Shown: positions 1-5,537 of the stretch, piece after piece
Numbering within the stretch: position 1 is the first letter of the stretch
Layout of the letters: each line of letters opens with the position of its first letter
DNA from: Candidatus Eisenbergiella stercorigallinarum
GTDB lineage: Bacteria > Bacillota > Clostridia > Lachnospirales > Lachnospiraceae
DNA: 10,389 nucleotides
Direction: 5' to 3'
NCBI GenBank assembly: GCA_019120525.1
Contig: DWUW01000180.1
Location: 1-10,389 of the forward strand
The notes under the pieces: model-generated
The model's database searches: none
What the model was told of the DNA's origin: nothing
The model's input: only the letters and a program-made list of their open reading frames with translations
Made by a program: the position numbers and the translations under genes

Positions 1-699
1 CTTGCCGCTGGCGCGAACCGTGCCTACATTTCCCAGGAGGATATCCGGAAGGCCTTTGTCAAGGTGGGCATCGGGACGGAGAAAAAGAGCCGCATCATCA
101 CGGATAAGGAAAAGAAGATCACAGCCTTCCATGAGGCGGGACACGCCATCCTTTTCCATGTGCTTCCCGATGTGGGGCCGGTCTATACGGTATCCATCAT
201 TCCCACGGGGAACGGGGCGGCCGGCTATACCATGCCGCTTCCGGAGCGGGACGAGATGTTCCTGACGAGAGGACGCATGGAGCAGGAGATCATGGTTTCC
301 CTGGGCGGCCGCATCGCGGAACAGCTTATCTTTGACGATATCACAACGGGCGCTTCCAGCGACATCAAAAAGGCCACCAAGATGGCGCGTATGATGGTCG
401 CCCGGTTCGGTATGTCGGAAAATATCGGCGTGGTCTGCTATGATGACGATGATGATGAGGTGTTCATCGGACGCGACCTGGCGCATGCCAAGGCCCACAG
501 CGAGATGATCAGCGGGGAAATCGATAAAGAGGTGAAGCGGATCATTGACGGCTGCTACGCGCGGGCAACGGAGCTTATCCGGGAAAACATGGAGGTACTC
601 CATAAGTGCGCAAAACTGCTTCTGGAAAAAGAGAGGATCAGCCGTACGGAATTTGAGGCGCTGTTCGAGGAAGAGAAGCCTTTTTTTGAAAATGCCTGA
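1..699 (+). CDS. ftsH: FtsH ATP-dependent zinc metalloprotease, C-terminal part (5' end outside window)
   Basis: The frame is open from base 1, so this is the last 232 residues of a longer protein; the AAA+ ATPase part lies upstream. It carries the M41 peptidase domain: the zinc motif HEAGH is at 130-144, and the third metal ligand is the Asp of GASSD, codon 361-363. The following stretch (KMARMMVARFGMSENIG) is typical of FtsH. FtsH is a membrane-anchored hexameric protease that degrades misfolded membrane proteins and some short-lived cytoplasmic regulators. The usual acidic loop before the VFIGRD segment is a run of five Asp followed by Glu here, a mild variation. The C-terminus (FEEEKPFFENA) is short, without the long tail of some homologues. 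The open frame and both metal sites make the identity secure. Confidence 0.96.
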   Translation, partial: LAAGANRAYISQEDIRKAFVKVGIGTEKKSRIITDKEKKITAFHEAGHAILFHVLPDVGPVYTVSIIPTGNGAAGYTMPLPERDEMFLTRGRMEQEIMVSLGGRIAEQLIFDDITTGASSDIKKATKMARMMVARFGMSENIGVVCYDDDDDEVFIGRDLAHAKAHSEMISGEIDKEVKRIIDGCYARATELIRENMEVLHKCAKLLLEKERISRTEFEALFEEEKPFFENA

Positions 700-860
700 G
701 ACACAAATTGTGCATATCATACAAAAATGAGAAGATGATTTTGTGAAGTTTGTGAATTCTGAGAATGTACATAACGGGTTCGGTTTGCTATTATAATATG
801 CGTAACCCCCCCCAATACATTATATAGTTTTTGCTATACCCCATAAGAAATACCTTCTCT

Positions 861-888
861 AAAAAAGACAGCTTACGCTGTCTTTTTT
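861..888 (+). terminator. Strong symmetrical rho-independent terminator
   Basis: A perfect 12-base inverted repeat has arms 861-872 (AAAAAAGACAGC) and 877-888 (GCTGTCTTTTTT) with a TTAC loop. The GC core is six pairs, with an A run on one side and a T run on the other, so it could end transcription in both directions. It lies about 160 bases after the ftsH stop and 70 before the amylase start, and most likely insulates the two genes. Confidence 0.9.
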
Positions 889-906
889 ACTTTATCACGG
901 AAAGTC

Positions 907-935
907 TTGATTGTCAGATGGGAATCAGTTAAAAT
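907..935 (+). promoter_or_regulatory. Possible sigma-A-type promoter for the GH13 gene
   Basis: TTGATT (907-912) and TAAAAT (930-935) are separated by 17 bases, two and one mismatches from the consensus boxes. The site lies just after the terminator and before the ribosome binding site at about 940-951. The leader would be very short, with a start near 942, which weakens the call. It is the only reasonable pair seen between the terminator and the ATG at 959. Confidence 0.35.
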
Positions 936-958
936 GGGAAGGAAAGGGTGGAACGGCT

Positions 959-3115
959 ATGAATTTTGAACGTTTCCTTCGGGGAGAACAGCATCAGTAC
1001 ATCACAGGAATGCGGCCTGTTCTCAGCAAAAGAGCTTTATTCAGCGATACTACAGGGAATTTCATATCGCCGGCGGAACCGGCTCCGTACAGTGAAGTGA
1101 CCATACGGTTCCGGTCCAAGAAAAACAATCTGGATCGGGTATTTCTGGTATGCCAGGGAGAGAGGAATCTGATGTTCAGGGTTTCGTCAGATTCTCTTTT
1201 TGACTATTACGAAGTAAAATACCAGCTGGATAATGAAAAGATTACCTATTATTTTGAAATACAGGCCGGAAGGGCCAGATGCTACTTTGATACCAGAGGC
1301 GTGGTGAAGCAGACGGAGGCGCATTATTATTTCTGCATCATTCCGGGATTTTCCACGCCGGACTGGGCCAAAGGCGCGGTCATGTACCAGATCATGGTGG
1401 ACCGCTTCTGCAACGGGGATCCCTCCAACGATGTCCTGACAGGGGAATACCGGTACATCGGCGACAAATCCGTTCGGGTGGAGGACTGGTACCGCTATCC
1501 GGCGCAGATGGATGTGCGCAATTTTTACGGAGGAGATCTGCAGGGCGTCCTGGACAAGATGGACTATCTGCAGGAGCTGGGGATCGATGTGATCTATTTC
1601 AATCCGCTGTTCGTTTCCCCCTCCAACCACGGATATGACATCCAGGATTATGACAACATCGATCCTCACAAGGGCAGGATCGTCAGCGACGAAGGGAACC
1701 TGCTGGAGGACTGGCAGACGGAGAACCGTTTTGCCTCCCGCTACATCGACCGGGTGACGAATCCGAAGAACCTGGAGGCCAGCAACCAGCTTTTCATCGA
1801 GCTGGTGCAGGAGGCGCATAAGAGAGGGATCCGTGTTATCATCGACGGCGTGTTCAACCACTGCGGCTCCTTCAACAAGTGGCTGGACCGGGAACGGATC
1901 TACGAGGGCAGAGAAGGCTATGCCAACGGCGCGTTCATTGACCGCAACAGCCCGTACCACAGTTTTTTCATGTTCCATGACGAGAACCGGTTTCCCTATA
2001 ACACCACCTACGACGGCTGGTGGGGGCACGATACCCTTCCCAAGCTGAACTATGAAAATTCCAGAGAACTGTACGAATATATCATGAAAATCGGCGCAAA
2101 ATGGGTTTCCCCGCCGTTCAACGCGGACGGCTGGCGGCTGGACGTGGCGGCCGATCTGGGACGTTCGCCGGAGTTCAACCACCGCTTCTGGCGGGATTTC
2201 CGCCGCGCGGTAAAGAACGCGAACCCCAATGCCATCATCCTGGCGGAGCATTACGGCGACCCTTCCTCCTGGCTTCAGGGCGACCAGTGGGACACGGTGA
2301 TGAACTACGACGCCTTCATGGAGCCGGTCACCTGGTTTTTAACGGGCATGCAGAAGCACAGCGACGATTACCGGCCGGATCTTCTGGGAAATGCGGAGAG
2401 CTTCTGGGGAGCGATGGGCTATCACACCGCCTGCTTTGCCACCCCTTCGCTTTTCGTGGCGATGAATGAACTGTCAAATCATGACCATTCCCGTTTCCTG
2501 ACCCGGACGAACCGGAAGGTGGGACGGATGAATACCCTGGGCCCGGAGGCGGCAAACGAGGGGATCAATAAGGCGGTGATGCGGGAAGCCGTGCTCATCC
2601 AGATGACCTGGCCCGGAGCGCCCACCATTTATTACGGCGACGAGGCCGGTCTGTGCGGCTTTACCGATCCGGACAACCGCAGGACCTACCCCTGGGGCAG
2701 GGAGGACCAGGAGCTGATCGCCTACCACAAGGCCGTGATCCGGATGCACAAGGAGAACGAGGAATTTAAGACCGGTTCCATCAAATGGATGCTTTCCGAC
2801 TTCAACATGATCGGCTACGCCCGCTTTACCCGTACGAACCATTCCGCCATCCTGATCAACAACAACGACCACGAGGTGACGAAGGAGGTTTCCGTCTGGG
2901 AGCTGGGCATTCCGAGGGACGCGAAGCTGACCCGGCTGATGCTGACGGACCGGAACGGTTTTACTGCAGAACCGGCATTCTATCAGCTGAAGGCGGGAAA
3001 GGTAACCGTTACCCTTCCGCCGGAATCCGGAATCGTGCTCCAGTACCGGGATCCTGTCCGCGAGAGGCGGGAGGACGCCTGGGGAAGCCGAAAAAATTTC
3101 TTGCAATTCACGTAA
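959..3115 (+). CDS. GH13 alpha-glucan hydrolase (neopullulanase/cyclomaltodextrinase/maltogenic amylase type)
   Basis: Predicted 718-residue cytoplasmic enzyme (no signal peptide) that would cleave alpha-1,4 and perhaps alpha-1,6 links in imported maltodextrins, pullulan pieces or cyclodextrins. An N-terminal beta-rich domain (about 1-135) resembles the CBM34-type module of this subgroup. The catalytic barrel starts near residue 139 (GAVMYQIMVDRF). All four GH13 regions are present: DGVFNH (296-301), GWRLDVA with nucleophile D395, ILAEHYG with acid/base E430, and NHD (507-509) with D509. Compared with usual neopullulanases (about 580-600 residues), it is longer, partly from an insertion at about residues 240-274 after the SNHGYD...DPHKG segment. 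The start at ATG 959 is chosen because a GGAAAGGGTGG ribosome binding site precedes it. A TTG at 911 in the same frame has only a weak site. It stands alone, with no transporter or regulator visible beside it. The substrate cannot be fixed from sequence. Confidence 0.9.
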   Translation: MNFERFLRGEQHQYITGMRPVLSKRALFSDTTGNFISPAEPAPYSEVTIRFRSKKNNLDRVFLVCQGERNLMFRVSSDSLFDYYEVKYQLDNEKITYYFEIQAGRARCYFDTRGVVKQTEAHYYFCIIPGFSTPDWAKGAVMYQIMVDRFCNGDPSNDVLTGEYRYIGDKSVRVEDWYRYPAQMDVRNFYGGDLQGVLDKMDYLQELGIDVIYFNPLFVSPSNHGYDIQDYDNIDPHKGRIVSDEGNLLEDWQTENRFASRYIDRVTNPKNLEASNQLFIELVQEAHKRGIRVIIDGVFNHCGSFNKWLDRERIYEGREGYANGAFIDRNSPYHSFFMFHDENRFPYNTTYDGWWGHDTLPKLNYENSRELYEYIMKIGAKWVSPPFNADGWRLDVAADLGRSPEFNHRFWRDFRRAVKNANPNAIILAEHYGDPSSWLQGDQWDTVMNYDAFMEPVTWFLTGMQKHSDDYRPDLLGNAESFWGAMGYHTACFATPSLFVAMNELSNHDHSRFLTRTNRKVGRMNTLGPEAANEGINKAVMREAVLIQMTWPGAPTIYYGDEAGLCGFTDPDNRRTYPWGREDQELIAYHKAVIRMHKENEEFKTGSIKWMLSDFNMIGYARFTRTNHSAILINNNDHEVTKEVSVWELGIPRDAKLTRLMLTDRNGFTAEPAFYQLKAGKVTVTLPPESGIVLQYRDPVRERREDAWGSRKNFLQFT

Positions 3116-3140
3116 AACTATGATTAAATAGATATGCTGA

Positions 3141-3212
3141 GCATCCGGCCCATCGCGAAGCGATTGGAATGGCCGGATGCCGTTACAATTCTGCCGAAGG
3201 CTGAATTGTAAC
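3141..3212. repeat. Two adjacent compound hairpins (palindromic element)
   Basis: The first hairpin has perfect 10-base arms GCATCCGGCC (3141-3150) and GGCCGGATGC (3171-3180), with an inner ATCGC-GAA-GCGAT stem. One base later, the second has perfect 10-base arms GTTACAATTC (3182-3191) and GAATTGTAAC (3203-3212), with an inner GCC-GAA-GGC stem. Neither is followed by a T run, so they are not classic terminators. They lie between the GH13 stop and tRNA-Tyr. They may stabilise the 3' end of the amylase mRNA, or be a copy of a dispersed palindromic element. Confidence 0.75.
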
Positions 3213-3255
3213 AGAATCAGCGGCGATTTTCACCTGCGGTCTTTTCTAAAAGCAT

Positions 3256-3337
3256 GGATGGATTCCCGAGTGGCCAAAGGGGACAGACTGTAAATCTGCT
3301 GCAAATTGCTTCGGTGGTTCGAATCCACCTCCATCCA
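3256..3337 (+). tRNA. tRNA-Tyr, anticodon GUA
   Basis: The acceptor stem GGATGGA (3256-3262) pairs with TCCATCC (3330-3336), with A3337 as discriminator. The anticodon loop CTGTAAA carries GTA at 3290-3292. The T arm GGTGG-TTCGAAT-CCACC spans 3313-3329. The extra arm of about 13 bases (3300-3312) fits a class II tRNA, as expected for bacterial tRNA-Tyr. The outermost anticodon-stem pair (3283/3299) appears to be an A-C mismatch. CCA is not encoded and must be added after transcription. It is probably co-transcribed with the tRNA-Leu 48 bases downstream. No clear promoter is visible directly upstream. Confidence 0.95.
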
Positions 3338-3385
3338 TTTCCACGGCGCGATGCCTGTAAAGGGCAGGAAGGCGTGTGGAGAAGC

Positions 3386-3469
3386 GCCGGCATGGCGGAA
3401 TAGGCAGACGCAAGGGACTTAAAATCCCTCGGGGGCAACCCCGTACCGGTTCAAGTCCGGTTGCCGGCA
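3386..3469 (+). tRNA. tRNA-Leu, anticodon UAA
   Basis: The acceptor stem GCCGGCA (3386-3392) pairs with TGCCGGC (3462-3468), with A3469 as discriminator. The anticodon stem AGGGA/TCCCT encloses CTTAAAA with TAA at 3420-3422. The long variable arm (3430-3444) forms its own GGGG/CCCC-type hairpin, and the T arm ACCGG-TTCAAGT-CCGGT spans 3445-3461. All class II leucine features are present. CCA is not encoded. A terminator follows within a few bases, so this is the last gene of a two-tRNA unit. Confidence 0.96.
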
Positions 3470-3472
3470 TCT

Positions 3473-3499
3473 AAAAACCCCGTTATTTCGGGGTTTTTT
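3473..3499 (+). terminator. Rho-independent terminator of the tRNA pair
   Basis: CCCCG (3478-3482) pairs with CGGGG (3489-3493) around a TTATTT loop. It is flanked by five A (3473-3477) and six T (3494-3499), which lengthen the stem and supply the U tract. It starts four bases after the end of tRNA-Leu. Confidence 0.9.
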
Positions 3500-3506
3500 C
3501 TTTTTT

Positions 3507-3757
3507 GTGTTGCATCATTGCAAAATGCCGCTTCACGTCCTCGTCTGAGGGGATATAGAGGTCTGGCCGTACCTTTTCGGCAGAGCAGTATTGAGAGCGA
3601 AATCGGGACGCTCAGCGCGCAGGACGGCTATTTCCATTCTCCCAACTATATATAGTAGATTCAGAAGCTTTAAAACCTTTGCTTAAGAGGAAGAAAAATA
3701 GAAAATCAGGGAAGACAGGTTTTGCTGACATTTTACCGAGAATTCACTCCAGCTATA
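3507..3757. other. Gap without a recognisable gene
   Basis: No ORF with a convincing ribosome binding site and known similarity was found on either strand. The first half (to about 3645) is GC-rich, carries a small CCTC-GTCT-GAGG hairpin near 3539-3550, and is open on the plus strand. The second half is AT-rich (ACTATATATAGT at about 3645-3656). The abrupt change of base composition suggests a non-coding repeat or a decayed fragment next to the tRNA terminator, but nothing identifies it. Confidence 0.4.
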
Positions 3758-3786
3758 TGAAAAACGTAATACATCAAAGGTATAAT
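3758..3786 (+). promoter_or_regulatory. Possible promoter upstream of the phoH leader
   Basis: A perfect TATAAT -10 box lies at 3781-3786. At 17 bases upstream sits TGAAAA (3758-3763), a poor -35 match. A transcript starting near 3793 would give phoH a leader of about 185 bases that contains the small ORF and hairpin listed next. No better candidate is seen in this gap. Confidence 0.4.
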
Positions 3787-3808
3787 ATGATCACGGAGAG
3801 GATTGCCT

Positions 3809-3943
3809 ATGATTCTGATTTTATCTGATTTCCTGGCATATTACCTGTATAACATCAGCCGGTTTTGCCGGAGGAAGTGTGTCGCTTTGTGCCACTTTTT
3901 CCCCAGGACCGGCTTTTTGTCATATCGGGTATCAAACTCCTGA
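3809..3943 (+). CDS. Possible small ORF, 44 residues, unknown function
   Basis: ATG at 3809 is preceded by GGAGAGG (3795-3801) at 7-base spacing, a credible ribosome binding site, and the frame runs to TGA at 3941-3943. The start MILILSDFLAYYLYNISRF is hydrophobic and the rest is basic and cysteine-bearing. I recognise no family. Its second half overlaps a terminator-like hairpin, so it may be a leader peptide whose translation affects that hairpin, or simply chance. It ends 33 bases before the phoH start. Confidence 0.3.
   Translation: MILILSDFLAYYLYNISRFCRRKCVALCHFFPRTGFLSYRVSNS
3857..3918 (+). promoter_or_regulatory. Terminator-like stem in the phoH leader
   Basis: AGCCGGT (3857-3863) is the exact reverse complement of ACCGGCT (3908-3914), which runs into TTTTT (3914-3918). 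Between them, GGAAGTG (about 3872-3878) can pair with CACTT and CC near 3893-3902, giving a nested stem. It lies after a likely promoter and about 60 bases before the phoH ATG, the usual place of an attenuator or structured leader. A match to a known riboswitch class was not recognised. Confidence 0.4.
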
Positions 3944-3976
3944 GATGATGTGAAACGTTTGAAAGGAGAAAACGCT

Positions 3977-5347
3977 ATGCAAAAAACGTATATTCTGGAT
4001 ACCAATGTTCTGATCCAGGCGCCTTACGCGCTGCAATCCTTTGAGGACAATCATCTTGTATTACCGCTTGCCGTCCTGGAGGAGCTGGACGGATTGAAAA
4101 ATGCAGAGGGGGAAAGAGGCGCGAACGCGCGGCAGGCAATCCGGTATCTGGAATCACTGCGTACGGCGGGAAACCTGCTGGAAGGGGTTTCCCTGCCTGG
4201 CGGCGGCACGCTGCGTCTGGAAGTCAACTGTGTGGACGTGAAGCTGCCGGAGGGCTTCCCGGAGCACAAAAACGACAACCGTATTTTAAAAGTCTGTATT
4301 GGCCTGCGAAACAGGGAAACGCCGGTTATTCTGGTGACAAAGGACATTATGGTACGCGTCAAGGCGCAGATGCTTGGAATTTCTGCAGAAGATTTTACCA
4401 CCGAACAGGCACCTGTCAGCGAGGAACAGTATACAGGGCGGTGCGAAGTTTTCGTTGCGGAAAAGAAATTTGAAGATTTTAAAAAGAAACATATTGCGCC
4501 TGAGGATGTATACCAGGCAGGCGAATCCGGCGAAAAACTTCCGGTCACGCTCGTGCCCAATCAGTTCGTCATCCTCAGGGAGGATCAGTCTGCCAGGAAA
4601 ACCCAGCTTGGCCGTTTTGACGGAAAGAAAATCGTTCCGCTCGCCTTTCAGAAGAAAAAGCCCTATGGCGTTTCTCCAAGGAATGTCGGTCAAAAATTTT
4701 TACAGGAAGCCTTGATGGCCGATGCGGAGAAAGCGCCGCTGGTGATCGTAAAGGGTATGGCCGGTACGGCCAAAACCTTCTACACACTGGCTGTCGGGCT
4801 GCACACCATACTGGAACAGGATGAGCCCGCTTACCGGCGTATTTTGATCAGCCGGCCCAATGCCCAGTTCGACGATGACATCGGCTTCCTTCCCGGAGAT
4901 GAATCGGAAAAGATCGCGCCTCTGCTTCGGCCGGTCATCGACAATCTGGAGCTTCTGGTGGATCAGAATGAGGAGGAACGATTTGTCGATGAGCGCAGCC
5001 TTTCCGGGAAGGTGGAAGAACTGTTCGACCGGGGGATTGTGGACGCCCAGGCTCTCAATTTCATACGCGGCCGGTCGATTTCCAAAACCTACCTGGTTAT
5101 CGACGAGGCGCAGAACCTGACGCCCAAACAGGCCAAGGGGATCATCACCCGCGCCGGGATGGGCACCAAGATTATCCTGTTGGGCGACCCGCAGCAGATC
5201 GACCACCCCCTCCTGGATGAACGTACCAACGGCCTGAGTTACGCGGCGGAAAAAATGAAAGGCAGCCCGCTGTGCTGGCAGGTCACGATGTCCGCTGAGG
5301 AATGCGAGCGTTCCGCCCTGGCGCTGGATGCGGTAAAAAGGATGTAA
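3977..5347 (+). CDS. phoH: PIN-PhoH family ATPase (YlaK-type)
   Basis: This 456-residue cytoplasmic protein fuses an N-terminal PIN nuclease domain (about 1-140, with the acidic DTNVLI motif at residues 8-13 and EELDG further on) to a C-terminal PhoH P-loop ATPase (about 230-456). Such PIN-PhoH proteins are proposed to be ATP-driven RNA helicase-nucleases. Walker A is GMAGTAKT (260-267, K266), where the glycine before the lysine is alanine. Walker B is VIDEAQ with D376 and E377, followed by the GDPQQID sensor motif. Length fits the family (about 440-460). ATG 3977 is chosen because AAAGGAG (3962-3968) lies 8 bases upstream. A GTG at 3950 in frame would place that site inside the gene. No terminator is seen after it. 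Confidence 0.93.
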   Translation: MQKTYILDTNVLIQAPYALQSFEDNHLVLPLAVLEELDGLKNAEGERGANARQAIRYLESLRTAGNLLEGVSLPGGGTLRLEVNCVDVKLPEGFPEHKNDNRILKVCIGLRNRETPVILVTKDIMVRVKAQMLGISAEDFTTEQAPVSEEQYTGRCEVFVAEKKFEDFKKKHIAPEDVYQAGESGEKLPVTLVPNQFVILREDQSARKTQLGRFDGKKIVPLAFQKKKPYGVSPRNVGQKFLQEALMADAEKAPLVIVKGMAGTAKTFYTLAVGLHTILEQDEPAYRRILISRPNAQFDDDIGFLPGDESEKIAPLLRPVIDNLELLVDQNEEERFVDERSLSGKVEELFDRGIVDAQALNFIRGRSISKTYLVIDEAQNLTPKQAKGIITRAGMGTKIILLGDPQQIDHPLLDERTNGLSYAAEKMKGSPLCWQVTMSAEECERSALALDAVKRM

Positions 5348-5413
5348 ACGGATTTGATATTATATTTACAGGGAAGGTTGATAACGACAGGGGTGATATA
5401 ACACAGATTTTAC

Positions 5414-5443
5414 TTTACTGTGATAGAATTCTTTACATAATAT
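5414..5443 (+). promoter_or_regulatory. Possible promoter of the SBP-VWA/xpaC/telA operon
   Basis: TTTACT (5414-5419) and TAATAT (5438-5443) are separated by 18 bases in an AT-rich stretch after phoH. A start near 5450 would give an approximately 88-base leader containing the structured segment below. Other weak boxes such as TTGATA at 5378 have poor spacing. Confidence 0.4.
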
Positions 5444-5460
5444 ATGGCAAACTAAACATA

Positions 5461-5520
5461 GGTTATTGTCGGAAAGGGATCGGTGTATCCTCAGGCGATG
5501 ATTTGCTCTGACAACAAACC
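5461..5520 (+). promoter_or_regulatory. Possible structured 5' leader of the operon
   Basis: GGTTATTGTC (5461-5470) can pair with GACAACAAACC (5510-5520): GGTT with AACC and TTGTC with GACAA, with a small internal loop. Inside it, GGAT (5477-5480) pairs with ATCC across CGGTGT, and TCAG pairs with CTGA in a third arm, giving a junction-like fold just before the ribosome binding site at 5525-5530. Such a layout could control translation, but I match it to no known riboswitch class. Confidence 0.3.
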
Positions 5521-5537
5521 GGAAAAGGGGTCTGTAT

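Noticed and set aside
442..462. Run of Asp codons in ftsH as a repeat or error
   Set aside because: The frame is intact and this acidic loop varies naturally among FtsH proteins.
911..958. Extended amylase start at TTG 911, adding 16 residues
   Set aside because: The added sequence has no family character and the strong ribosome binding site directly precedes ATG 959.
1187..2251. Long minus-strand ORF of 354 codons
   Set aside because: It lies wholly opposite the GH13 gene, whose motifs are intact; the antisense product shows no recognisable domain and mirrors codon bias.
3141..3180. Resemblance of GCCGGATGC to enterobacterial REP sequences
   Set aside because: The short match is in a clearly non-enterobacterial setting and is probably chance. 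Only a genome-wide copy count would show a repeat family.
3217..3470. Minus-strand ORFs across the tRNA region
   Set aside because: They run through two well-formed tRNA genes and have no convincing ribosome binding site. Similar sequences appear as spurious tRNA-antisense ORFs.
5492..5512. Fluoride-riboswitch-like GGCGATG start in the operon leader
   Set aside because: The following pairing partners and the conserved downstream segment of that riboswitch class are absent.
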